This document shows, in pieces, positions 51,840 to 61,949 of a stretch of 64,000 bases of DNA (the first letter of the stretch is position 1; the number at the start of each line of letters is the position of its first letter). Location: NCBI GenBank assembly GCA_964017045.1, contig OZ024809.1, positions 7,835,012 through 7,899,011 on the forward strand, given 5' to 3'. Made by a program: the position numbers and the translations under genes. A model generated the notes under the pieces. It was not told the DNA's origin. It saw only the letters and a program-made list of their open reading frames with translations, and made no database searches. The stretch is from Omphiscola glabra. Its lineage: Eukaryota; Mollusca; Gastropoda; Lymnaeidae.

Positions 51840-52265
51840 CGCGTTACAAAGCATAAGCTGAAGAGCGTATATTTATTACCAGACTGCAGTGCAAATACTT
51901 GCACAATCTGATCTGCACAATACCCAAACTTGCTCGTCTATGCCTGTAGCGCAATACACGCCTGCAAACATAAATCAGCTGGGATCTCATTACAAATGGC
52001 GACATTCCCACGAAAAAATACTTTCCGGTCCCCATTATTTCTCAACGTCGACTGACCTCGACCCAGAGAGCGTAGTGTGCGTCCAGACACGCGAGAGCGA
52101 GCACTTTTTAAAGGCCTACACTATATTAATGACATTTTAAAAGTTTTTATTATATTTATTTGAAAAAAAAGTTTTTGTTTTTTTAAAATCCTAAATTTAA
52201 AAAAAAATAATTATAGGCCTATATAAAAAAGAAAGAAAAAAGAAAAGAAAGGGGGAAAAAAACGT
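51840..52265. other. Spacer with no supported gene
   Basis: Short frames only. The purine-rich, A-run sequence at 52180-52260 leads into the next array. Confidence 0.35.
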
Positions 52266-52267
52266 AC

Positions 52268-52562
52268 ACTGTAGCAAAGAATAGAAAATATCGCAAGAAA
52301 ACTTGTAATTTGTGGCAAAGAATAGAAAATATCGCAAGAAAACTTGTAATTTGTGGCAAAGAATAGAAAATATCGCAAGAAAACTTGTAATTTGTGGAAA
52401 AAAATAGAAAATATCGCAATAAAACTTGTAATTTGTGGCAAAGAATAGAAAATATCGCAAGAAAACTTGTAATTTGTGGCAAAGAATAGAAATTATCGCA
52501 AGAAAACTTATAATTTGTGGCAAAGAATAGAAAATATCGCAAGAAAACTTGTAATTTGTGGT
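52268..52562. repeat. 41-bp minisatellite, about 7 copies
   Basis: The core is AAGAATAGAAAATATCGCAA. Minus-strand frames rich in Phe and Leu are array by-products. Confidence 0.93.
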
Positions 52563-52564
52563 GA

Positions 52565-53140
52565 GGCGTGGAAAATGAAAGCGTTGCTTTATTCGTTCTC
52601 CCTTGTCAACTCGTGATCTACTCGGGCTTCTCTAAAGCTATGACCCTCCCCCACATCACGCCCCACAACCATGTCATACACCACGTCCCACACCACCGGT
52701 GTGGTTGGGGTAACTGAGCATTTAACTCTTTGCTTCAATACCTTTAGCCAACCAACAATTTGTTTTAGAAAATACATTTGGTCCTTAAAGGAGAATGTAC
52801 AGGTAGTCGGCATATGTGGAAATCAGCCCAAGTAACGATGACTTTAGCTCTAAACACACAATTGGAGACATTTTGTGTGTCCATAATGAACAATAGTTAG
52901 ATAAAGTAAACACAAGTGTGAGGAATTTAGCATAAATAACAATGGTTGAGTGTAGTAAATAGTTACATTTGGTTTGGGGCGTGGGGGGACTTTGTGATTA
53001 ACGATAACACGTGATGCGGGAAGACCATCACGTGTAAAAAAAAGTTTGTGCATTATCATCGGTGCTTGATAGAAAAAAAAATTGGGTTTTACTTTTTTCT
53101 TTTTTTTTGGGGGGTGGGGGGTGGGGGTGGGTGTTGGTAA
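52565..53140. other. Spacer, no feature
   Basis: No conserved frame. A T/G-rich low-complexity stretch lies at 53070-53130. Confidence 0.35.
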
Positions 53141-53325
53141 ACGGTTTTGAAGTTGAAAGTTTAAGGGTTTGGAAGTTGAAAGTTCAAGGGTTTAGAAGTT
53201 GAAAGTTCAAGGGTTTAGAAGTTGAAAGTTCAAGGGTTTGGAAGTTGAAAGTTCAAGGGTTTAGAAGATGAAAGTTCAAGGGTTTAGAAGTTGAAAGTTC
53301 AAGTGTTTGGAAGTTGGCTATTTAC
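53140..53325. repeat. 23-bp minisatellite, about 8 copies
   Basis: The core is GTTGAAAGTTCAAGGGTTTA. Confidence 0.92.
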
Positions 53326-53504
53326 GTGTTTGGGATTTAGCGAGTTAAGGTTTTTGGTAGTTGGTGGACTTGTTTGTATCGATGTGATTGTGTTTCCCAA
53401 AATATGTCCATAGATATTTCCGTCTATGGACATTTTTCCATCACATTTCTTTGTATGGACGTGATTCCCATAATATGTCCGTGTTTTCCTACATACGTCC
53501 TCGT

Positions 53505-53855
53505 ATCCCTTCAATTGTCGCGTATGTCTGTGTGTCCCATCATATATTCGTGTGTACCTTCAATTGTCCGCGTATGTCTGTGTGTCCCATCATATATTCG
53601 TGTGTCCCTTCAATTGTCCACGTATGTCCGTGTGTCCAATCATATATTCGTGTGTCCCTTCAATTGTCCGCGTATGTCCGTGTGTCCCATCATATATTCG
53701 TGTGTCCCTTCAATTGTCTACGTATGTCCGTGTGTCCCATCATATATTCGTGTGTCCCTTCAATTGTCCACGTATGTCCGTGTGTCCCATCATATATTCG
53801 TGTGTCCCTTCAATTGTCCACGTATGTCCGTGTGTACCATCGTATGTTCCGTGTC
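53505..53855. repeat. 50-bp minisatellite, about 7 copies
   Basis: The core is CCCATCATATATTCGTGTGT plus CCCTTCAATTGTCC. With period 50 the three phases interchange and all stay open, giving Cys/Val/Ser-rich frames of 125-177 aa. Confidence 0.93.
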
Positions 53856-53859
53856 CCTA

Positions 53860-55095
53860 TCTTTGTGTGTTAACACTGAGATTTCCACGCGACAAAGACA
53901 GGCGTAACAAGACGTGTGGTAACCTATAAATATATCCTTGTCCTTGCCCCATCCCTGACCTTACTATTACCCCGCCCCTGACATCACACCCCCCAGTGTA
54001 GGCCGCCACCTACAACCCGCCCTCGCTCCCTCTCCGTCACCACCAGCGTACACACGAACAACATGGTTCAACTCATTATTACTATCGTCTGTCTGCGGAG
54101 GAAGGTCTTTCTCTGACAAACAGGATTGTGCGTAAAAGTGCTTGAGTTAGCGAAGGCAATTATTTTCCTGCTGTAAGGTAGGAAGGACATCGTTGACCTG
54201 TAGATTTAACCTCTTGATATTCTTTCTAACTCACTTATGTCTTGATTCTCTCATGCTAAAGCATATTTCTAGAATTTAATGATATATTTTAACTGCCTAT
54301 TCCACCTTACCCTATCCCCGTCTTCCACATTACCAAGTCCCCGTCTTCCACATTACCCAAATCCACGTCCTCCATATTAACCCAGTCCCTGTCCTCCTGA
54401 TTACCAAATTGCCCCGCCCACGTTACCAAGTCCTTATCCTCCACATTACCAAGTCTCCCTCCTCCACTTTAAACAATAGCCACAAAGCCAGTCCTATACA
54501 TTCTACCTGCCTGCATTAAAACAACAGTCCTACAGGCAGTCCTACAGACAGTCCTACAGACAGTCCTACAGACAGTCCTACACCATACCCGTGGTTCTTT
54601 TTTGTTTAATTTAATAGCCGCCTCCCCTTAAATAAAAAATAAAACTATTTACCTGAATTCAACCGCCACACATGACGCTCGGTGCGTGACATCCCTCTTT
54701 CACTCAGTACTATTGATATAACAATGTGGAGTTGGGAGAAGGGCGGTTTTGAAGAAGTTAGTATATATATATATATATTTATTTATTTATATATTTTTAT
54801 TTATTTATTTATATAACGGTGTTAAATCCAGGGATTACCTGTAGAAGAATGTCTTTTGACCATCTTTGAGTGAACGAGAGCCTCCAGCGATCACTTGTTT
54901 GAGACTGTTTTGTGACCAGATGTGCTCACACTCCGAGTTAGTGGTAGAGTTAGGGGGTCAAGGCCAATCAGTCGGAAAGGTCCCAATCTATGTTTAATAT
55001 TATTATGTAATTGCGATCGGATCATTTTCAGGGTCTTGTAGGCGTCAAAGGAAATACGAACTTGAATGCCAGACTTCGTGTGTACTCTTTTTTAC
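53860..55095. other. Spacer with small arrays
   Basis: It holds imperfect copies of CATTACCAAGTCCCCGTCTT at 54300-54470, a 14-bp ACAGTCCTACAG array at 54525-54582, and a TATATTTATTTAT tract at 54765-54820. No gene seen. Confidence 0.5.
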
Positions 55096-55104
55096 CCTTC
55101 TATT

Positions 55105-55668
55105 GGTATCGGTACAACATACATACTATTCTTTTGGTACAACTTACTTGTTTAACTCTTCTGTTTTTACACCTTACTTGTTTCACTCTTCTATTGGTAC
55201 AAATTACTTATTTAACTCTTCTATTGGTACAAATTACTTATTTAACTCTTCTATTGGTACAAATTACTTTTTTAACTCTTCTATTTGTTCATCTTACTTT
55301 GTTAACTCTTCTATTGGTACAACTTACTTGTTTCACTCTTCTATTTGTACAAATTACTTATTTAACTCTTCTATTTGTTCATCTTACTTTGTTAACTCTT
55401 CTATTGGTACAACTTACTTGTTTCACTCTTCTATTGGTACAAATTACTTATTTAACTCTTCTATTTGTTCATCTTACTTTGTTAACTCTTCTATTGGTAC
55501 AACTTACTTGTTTAACTCTTCTATTGGTACAAATTACTTATTTAACTCTTCTACTTGTTCATCTTACTTTGTTAACTCTTCTATTGGTACAACTTACTTG
55601 TTTCACTCTTCTATTGGTACAACTTACTTTTTTAATTCTTCTATTGGTACATCTTACTTATTTAACTA
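55105..55668. repeat. 30-bp satellite with 90-bp higher-order period
   Basis: Three 30-bp variants (GGTACAAATTACTTATT, GTTCATCTTACTTTGTT, GGTACAACTTACTTGTTT) succeed one another as a 90-bp trimer in the middle of the array. The multiple-of-3 period keeps two + frames open (222 and 225 aa). Confidence 0.93.
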
Positions 55669-55835
55669 CTGGAAAATAAAATTGGTGAAATTGTTACTTG
55701 CCCAAAACCTGACCTCTCCCGTACAAACCAAAGCTTATTTAGTTTTTGAAGTTCACTCAAGAAAGGATCAGGTGACATGACATTTGAAAGTAAAGTGAAT
55801 GCAAATACGCGAACACTCGTTAAGTCCGTCTAGGA

Positions 55836-56033
55836 CAGTGGTTCTCAACCTTCCAAATGCCGCGACCCTTTAATACAGTTCCTCATGTTGTGGCGAGCCC
55901 CCAACCACAAAATTATTTTTGTTGATACTTTATAGCTGTAGAGCATATGTGTTTTCAGAAGGTCTTAGGCGACCCCTGGGAATGGGTCGTGCGACCCGCA
56001 AAGGGGTCGTGACCCACAGGTTGAGAACCGCTG
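55836..56033. mobile_element. SPIN-like hAT MITE, copy 2, perfect target duplication
   Basis: Ends CAGTGGTTCTCAACCTTCC and CCACAGGTTGAGAACCGCTG. The 8-bp target duplication GTCTAGGA is exact at 55828-55835 and 56034-56041. The interior keeps GCCGCGACCCTTTAATACAG and GGTCTTAGGCGACCCCTG, diagnostic of SPIN. 198 bp, non-coding. Confidence 0.93.
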
Positions 56034-56159
56034 GTCTAGGAAGTTCCCAGTTAAAGTGACCTTATGGGATTAAGGGAAAGCAAATATTTCTATTACAATT
56101 ATTATTATTATTATTAATAATGTTTTGCAAACATCTGATCAAGTTTAATTATTACAATT

Positions 56160-57165
56160 GGGTTTGGGTAGTGGTGTTGGACGTGGCGTAGGACGTGGTG
56201 TTGGACGTGGTGTAGGACGTGGTGTAGGACGTGGTGTATGACGTTGTGTAGGACGTGGTGTAGGGCGGGGTGTAGGACGTGGTGTAGGACGTGGTGTATG
56301 ACGTTGTGTAGGACGTGGTGTAGGGCGGGGTGTAGGACGTGGTGTAGGACGTGGTGTTGGACGTGGTGTTGGACGTGGTGTTGGACGTGGTTTTGGGCGT
56401 GGTGTAAGACGTGGTGTAGGACGTGGTGTAGGGCGGGGTGTAGAACGTGGTGTAGGACGTGGTGTAGGACGTGGCGTAGGACGTCGTGTGGGACGTGGCG
56501 TAGGACGTGGCGTAGGATGTGGTGTAGAACGTGGTGTAGAACGTGGTGTAGAACATGGGTAGGACGTGGTGTAGGACGTGGCGTAGGACGTCGTGTGGGA
56601 CGGGGTGTTGGACGTGGTGTTGGACGTGGTGTAGGACGTGGTGTAGGACGTGTGTGGGGCATGTTGTAGAACGTGGTGTAGGACTTGGTGTAGGACGTGG
56701 TGTAGGATGTGGTGTAGGACGTGGTGTAGAACTTAGTGTAGGAAGTGGTGTAGGACGTGGGGTAGGACGTGGTGTAGAACGTGGTGTAGAACGTGGTGTA
56801 GGACGTGGTGTAGGACGTCGTGTGGGACGTGGCGTAGGATGTGGTGTAGAACGTGGTGTAGAACGTGGTGTAGAACGTGGTGTAGAACATGGGTAGGACG
56901 TGGTGTAGGACGTGGCGTAGGACGTCGTGTGGGACGTGGTGTAGGACGGGGTGTAGAACGTGTTGCATGACGTGTGTGGGACGTGGTGTAGAAATTAGTG
57001 TAGGAAGGGGTGTAGGACGTGGGGTAGGACGTTAGTGGGACGTGATGTAGAACGTGGTGAAGGACTTGTGTGAGACGTAATGTAGGACGTGGTTTAGGAC
57101 GAGTCTAGTACGTGTGTGGGACGTGGTGTAGATCATGGTGTAGGACGTGTTTGGGACTTGATGTT
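56160..57165. repeat. 12-bp minisatellite, about 80 copies
   Basis: The unit is GTAGGACGTGGT with many variants, and larger blocks are duplicated (for example GTATGACGTTGTGTAGGACG at two sites 72 bp apart). Period 12 keeps all frames open on both strands, giving frames up to 284 aa without other support. Confidence 0.93.
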
Positions 57166-57444
57166 GGAGCGCTGGATGCTTACAAGTATTTTATTAGGGA
57201 ATAAGTATTCCACACCTGTCAAATTCAAGTATAATAGTTTTCATGTTTATATTAGTGTCTACCTTTTAGTAGCAGGCATACGTGAAAGCTTTTCTAAGTA
57301 GCCACAGTTGCGGTGAATCAGACGCAATTTTCCCAACACTATTTTTTAAGCTAGAATGGAGAGTATATGACATCCTTATGTTTCGCGAGTCGATGGCATA
57401 GCTATATACACTATACCAATCCTGGAATGGCAGTCTCGGTTGTG

Positions 57445-57895
57445 TTTCTCCTATGGACTCAGATGACCCTCTCCAATGGACTCAGATGACCCTCTCTAAT
57501 GGACTCAGATGACCCTCTCCAATGGACTCAGATGACCCTCTCCAATGGAAATCGATGACTCTCTCTAATGGACACCGATGACCCTCTCCAGTGGACTAAG
57601 ATGACCCTCTCCAGTGGACTAAGATGACCCTCTTCTATGGACTCAGAGGACCCTCTCCAAGGGACTCAGATGACCCTCTCCAATGGACTCAGATGACCCT
57701 CTCCAATGGACTCAGATGAACCTCTCCAATGGACTCGGATGACCTCTCCTATGGACTCAGATGACCCTCTCCAGTGGACTCAGATGACCCTCTCCAATGG
57801 ACATCGATGACCCTCTCAAATGGACATCGATGACCCTCTCCAATGGACACCGATGACCCTCTCCAGTGGCCTTAGATGACCCTCTCCAAAAGTTG
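57445..57895. repeat. 23-bp minisatellite, about 19 copies
   Basis: The core is ATGGACTCAGATGACCCTCT. Confidence 0.92.
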
Positions 57896-57899
57896 CTTG

Positions 57900-58520
57900 A
57901 TGTACAGGTGGCAAATAACAAATGACTTATCTGCATTAAAAATTCATCATTGGTATCAGCGGGTTATTAAACTGCTAGTATCATGTGGAATAGATAGGTA
58001 CCTCCCGAGGAAGCTAAACCTCTCAGAAATGTTCACTGTAGGATTTAAACAAACATGGAGTCCACCAATAACATTATCTGATATTACACAGAAGACAGAC
58101 TTTCTGAAATATGCTTCCTCAGGAATTTCATCAATTTCATCTTGTTTTGACAAATCTGCTGCAGTACCTTTATAATGGAACCACTTTACTTTTTCGTTTT
58201 GCTTCCCCCCGAGTTCCAGAGAGATTCAAATCTAGGCAAAAATTAGAAGCAACCCTGCTTATCTTCGCGCCACATACTTTTCCAGCTGTTCCGAATATTT
58301 TTCAGTTCTGAAATCAAGCTTTTTAAGTTGTCGCTTCGACATCCAGCGTTGAATTTGACCGAATAACCTTGTTACAGATATCAAATGGAGTTAATACTCT
58401 GCACCATACAACAGACAATATCAGACAAATGAAGGATGTGACATAAGACAAAGCTCCATTTATCCATGTTCTTGTTTTGGCAGTTTGGTTCAACTCTAAG
58501 AGTTTTTTTTTCTCTAATGC
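57900..58520 (-). mobile_element. hAT-family transposase remnant (ZMYM/ZBED-like)
   Basis: Minus-strand pieces read FICLILSVVWCRVLTPFDIC plus NKVIRSNSTLDVE at about 58340-58450, a CGAKISRVASN piece, and SKQDEIDEIPEEAYFRKSVF plus DNVIGGL at 57960-58153. They follow the order of the central and late transposase region in zinc-finger MYM-type 1-like proteins. Frameshifts separate the blocks. Confidence 0.6.
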
Positions 58521-58687
58521 AAATTTAATGCCTAACATATGGGATACTAAGGGCAGTGACCTAGATAAGGGTGCGGGGGTGTGGGGCTCACCTGGTGACA
58601 CCATCTTAGGGGGTGACACCAAATTGAAAAATTGCATATTTACAGAGCACAAACTGCTCAGTCTAACCGAATTTCATAAAAATAAAA

Positions 58688-58768
58688 GGACAACCAATCA
58701 CACGTCAATTTTCCACAACCAATCACACGTCAATTTTCCACAACCAATCACACGTCAATTTTCCATAC
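58688..58768. repeat. 25-bp minisatellite, 3 copies
   Basis: The core is CCAATCACACGTCAATTTTC. Confidence 0.88.
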
Positions 58769-59074
58769 ATGTAACCAATCCAAATGCGTGCTTTATGAAT
58801 AGTGTTTCTAAATGTCCAATTGAAACTTGCCCATCCCATTCTATTGTTAGATTCAATTGACTGCTTCAGTTGAAGCTATACTTAATAACTTCTGTTAACA
58901 ATTTTTTTCTAAAATATTTTCGCATTTTTTTTTTACGCCGCGTTAAACGTCATTGTAATGTGTTAGCATTATCACTACGGGTAAGAACTGCCGCCTTTGA
59001 GGTATTGCTATCTTCAGTGGAGTTAGGAGTCATGGCGCATAAGAACTGTCAATTTTGATTATCTTCATTTAATT

Positions 59075-59720
59075 CTTCTTCTTCTTTCGCCTTTTCGTCC
59101 TCGAGGAACAGCAGCCGATCTTCATCGACGTCTGTGATTAGGACATAGGCCGCCTACAAGAGCCCTCCAGGCATCACGATCCTGAGCCAATCTCTCCAGC
59201 CTCCCCCAAGTGTGGCCAAGTTTCTTGGTATCCGCCTCCACTTCACGGCGCCAAGTGTTCTTAGGCCTGCCTCTTTTCCGTTTTCCTTGAGGGTTCCAAT
59301 TCAAGGCTTGTCTAGTTATGCTGGAGGCAGGTTTAGTTTCCAGATTCTGGCTTTCACTACTTGGCGTCATGCATTCCGCGGCTGGGAATCTATCTTCTCC
59401 CAGGACCGTAAAGTCTTTTGTTGCTCTTGTCTGCATTTTTGTAACAAAGGGTTTTTACGCAGCAGAGTTGTTAGCCCTGCGCACAACCGTCTGGGGGGAT
59501 GCCCCTCGCAACTCTCCGGAGAGCTGCCCTTAATTTTGGGAAGGGTACCCTAGCCTTTGTGGTTTCGTCCACTCCCTGCAAGGCAGCAGGCTCTGATTTT
59601 GGTCCACCCTGGGTATTTGATTTCCCCAGTACCTACCATATCTGGTGGGCATTCCCCTATCCGCCACCTGGGGAGGCGCTTGATGGGAGATCAGAAACTC
59701 CACACAAGCTTCATTTAATT
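59075..59720 (-). mobile_element. Non-LTR retrotransposon 3' end (copy 2)
   Basis: The minus strand reads [40 protein letters not shown] and CPNHRRR, the C-terminus of an RTE/schistosome-type LINE. It is followed by the same 3' segment as at 1226-1712. It is longer and better preserved than copy 1. Confidence 0.85.
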
Positions 59721-59837
59721 GGTGGTGTTAAAAAGTTCAGTCCAACACGCAGATTTTAGGCATGTGTCTATAAGGCACTAATGCCTATAGGACTGTATCT
59801 AAGAGACATCACCATTACTTTTAATTTTTTTTTGGCT

Positions 59838-59945
59838 CACCCGATTAAGTGTAGAAAGATGCAAAAGAAAATTCAGATATGCGTTAATATACATCAATAT
59901 ATTTTGAATTTATCCAAAATTTCTGTAGAGGGGCTAAGTGTTTTC
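59838..59945. repeat. Dispersed repeat, partner of 2265-2365
   Basis: Similar in order and spacing to 2265-2365 (GATTAAGTGTAGAAAGATGC, GTAGAGGGGCTAAGTG). Confidence 0.5.
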
Positions 59946-60073
59946 GTTCATGATTTATAACACTTCTTTTTACAGCGACTGACACACTGTAGCCTGAACT
60001 TCACGCTGTAGCTTGACTTCACACTGCAGCCCGACCCTCACACCAGCGCGATCATCGTGACGCGAAGTGTACG

Positions 60074-60356
60074 ATGCCATCGCAAAAGTTCGAACTGACC
60101 GACATCTCAAGCAGTGAAACCAACCTGACCGGCATGCGGGAGAGCAGGGCCGGCGGCTGCTACCTCAGCACGTTGGTGGGTTTCATCTTCGTCCTGCTGG
60201 CAGCTGCCGTCGCCGTGGGAGTCGGCATCATCGTGCACTTTGCCGGCGGCAATAGGGAGGTTATTTGTAGATGTGAACCTTCATCGAGTGCGATATCAGC
60301 TGAGGCTATCAGGAATCAATGCATGGACATGGCCAGCGCTGGAAACTCAGAATTGT
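60074..60356 (+). CDS. Aminopeptidase exon 1
   Basis: The ATG is followed by a hydrophilic tail, the membrane anchor and VICRCEPSSSAI. The donor T|GTAAGT is used rather than the in-frame TAA seven bases later. 94 codons plus one base. Confidence 0.9.
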
Positions 60357-60712
60357 GTAAGTAAAAAATAATTTAACCGTGTGAGTACAAATAACTTAAC
60401 CACAGAGATGTGTAAGTACAAAATAACTAGAAACAACCAATGTTTGGAATGCTGCTTAAGAAAGAATGTGTTACTGATGACATGTCTGCCATGACTACAA
60501 GAATTTGTTACTGATGACATGTCTGTCATTACTACACTAATGTGTTACTGATGACATATCTGCCATAAGTGGATTCATAGGTTGATTCATAAGGCTGAAT
60601 CATAGGTTGATTCATATGTTGATTCAAAGGTTGATTAAAAGGTTGATTCAAAGGTTGATTCATAATTTGATTCATACGTTAATTCATAAGTTGATTCATA
60701 TATCTATATCTG

Positions 60713-60751
<39 letters not shown>

Positions 60752-61834
60752 CTGTCTTTATATGTCTATATCTGTATGAGTGCTCATGGATGGCCATTTA
60801 ATATTTCCCGTCAACCACATATCCATACAACAAACTAAGAATGTGTGTCTCTGTGTTTCACTGCTGTCAACTACATATCCATACAACACGCCAAAATGTG
60901 TCTCTGTGTTTCTCTGCTGTCGAAGGATATTTGGGCTAAACGTCCACTTCATGTTTTCCACCGTCCCGTGTTACACAGTAGTGGCGATTTCTTAGTAACA
61001 AAGTAGTAGTAACAAAAAGTATTGTTTCAGGCAAGAAATGTCCATCAAGTTCATCAAGTGCAACTATGGTTTATACGTCATCCACACCAAGGACGGCCGT
61101 GTCAACTGCCCCCACGACGCCCAGCTCAAAGGTCAGGGACGTTCGACTACCGACGTCTTTGTACCCCATCCACTACAACGTGGAACTACAGCCTTACATG
61201 AACTGGTCAGACCCGGCCAACTACACATTTAAGGTAGGTCAGACCCTGCTAACTGCACATTTAAGGTAGGTCAGACCCTGCTAACTGCACATTTAAGGTA
61301 GGTCAGACCCTGCAAACTGCACATTTAAGGTAGGTCAGACCCTGCTAACTGCCCATTTAAGGTAGGTCAGACCCTGCTAACTGCACATTTAAGGTAGGTC
61401 AGACCCTGCTAACTACACATAATGTAGTGTAGTTGTATTCTATAGTAATGCTTCTTGCCTTTCACTAGTCTATTGTATTCTATAGTAATGCTTCTTGCCT
61501 TTCACTAGTCTATTGTATTCTAATGCTTCATTCCTTCACTCTACAATTCACTAGTCTATTGTATTCTATCGTTATATTTCAGCCTTCACTTCACTGTTCT
61601 CCATTCACTTATCTTGTTTTAACTCCCACTCTTCCAAAGGGTTACGTCAAAATCTGGATCAGATGTGACAAAGTCACAGACAATGTGACTATACACGTAA
61701 ACGAGTTGAAGGTGGTGCCCGGCTCCATACGATTCAATGCAGAGGTCCCCGCGCTATCCGATCCTGTGTACGTCTCATGGGCGGAGGATAAAGACAGGCA
61801 GTTCTTAATTGTCAGGCTCAATAAGCATATGCAG
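60074..61834 (+). CDS. M1-family aminopeptidase (aminopeptidase N type), first three coding exons, partial
   Basis: This is a type II membrane zinc aminopeptidase that trims N-terminal residues of peptides at the cell surface. Exons are 60074-60356, 61031-61233 and 61640-61834. Phases agree: 1, 0, 0. A cytosolic tail of about 33 residues precedes a single membrane anchor (LSTLVGFIFVLLAAAVAVGV). A Ser/Thr-rich stalk follows, then the M1 N-terminal domain (VRLPTSLYPIHYNVELQP, N-glycosylation sites NWS and NYT, VKIWIRCDKVTDNVTIHVNE, QFLIVRL). The GAMEN and HEXXH motifs lie beyond the right edge, so catalytic competence cannot be judged. Paralogues are numerous, hence no symbol. The exon 2 donor is repeated six times in tandem. 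Confidence 0.92.
60365..61030. repeat. Aminopeptidase intron 1 with several short arrays
   Basis: It contains three copies of TGTTACTGATGACATGTCTG (60460-60560), a 13-bp GGTTGATTCATA array (60575-60700), CT and TA microsatellites (60712-60752) and a two-copy block of about 60 bp sharing CATATCCATACAACA (60812-60925). Confidence 0.85.
61031..61233 (+). CDS. Aminopeptidase exon 2
   Basis: Acceptor ATTGTTTCAG; 203 nt. It encodes the stalk and the conserved opening of the M1 domain, RLPTSLYPIHYNVELQPYMN. The donor AAG|GTAGGT is copied downstream. Confidence 0.92.
61205..61420 (+). repeat. 32-bp array built from the exon 2/intron border
   Basis: GTAGGT donors stand at 61234, 61266, 61298, 61330, 61362 and 61394. 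The units repeat the last 28 exon bases (ending CACATTTAAG) with a few changes, so the array began by duplicating the border itself. Only the first donor keeps the frame; the next gives a shift and a stop. Confidence 0.92.
61430..61572. repeat. About 40-bp minisatellite, 3 copies
   Basis: The core is CTAGTCTATTGTATTCTA. It lies in aminopeptidase intron 2. Confidence 0.85.
61640..61834 (+). CDS. Aminopeptidase exon 3
   Basis: Acceptor CCACTCTTCCAAAG, donor CAG|GTGAGG; 65 codons, phase 0 both ends. It encodes GYVKIWIRCDKVTDNVTIHV and DKDRQFLIVRLNKHMQ, the second beta-sheet of the M1 N-terminal domain. Confidence 0.92.
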
Positions 61835-61949
61835 GTGAGGAGGCATAAAAGTCACCTGATTGGCAGTTAGACAATAATAACGTTTTTTGTAAACCTTGGT
61901 TAAAAGGGGTTGTAAAATGTAATGTTGGCCACCTCTACTCCCTCTGATT

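Noticed and set aside
55011..55780. 222- and 225-codon hydrophobic plus-strand frames resembling membrane proteins
   Set aside because: Two different frames are equally open because the 30-bp unit has no stop. The hydrophobicity reflects T-rich repeats.
6772..56033. SPIN copies as vertebrate contamination
   Set aside because: They are embedded in unique and array sequence continuous with the genes, and one has an exact target duplication.
56114..56968. 284-codon minus and 143-/113-codon plus frames
   Set aside because: The 12-bp array is open in all frames on both strands; no independent coding evidence.
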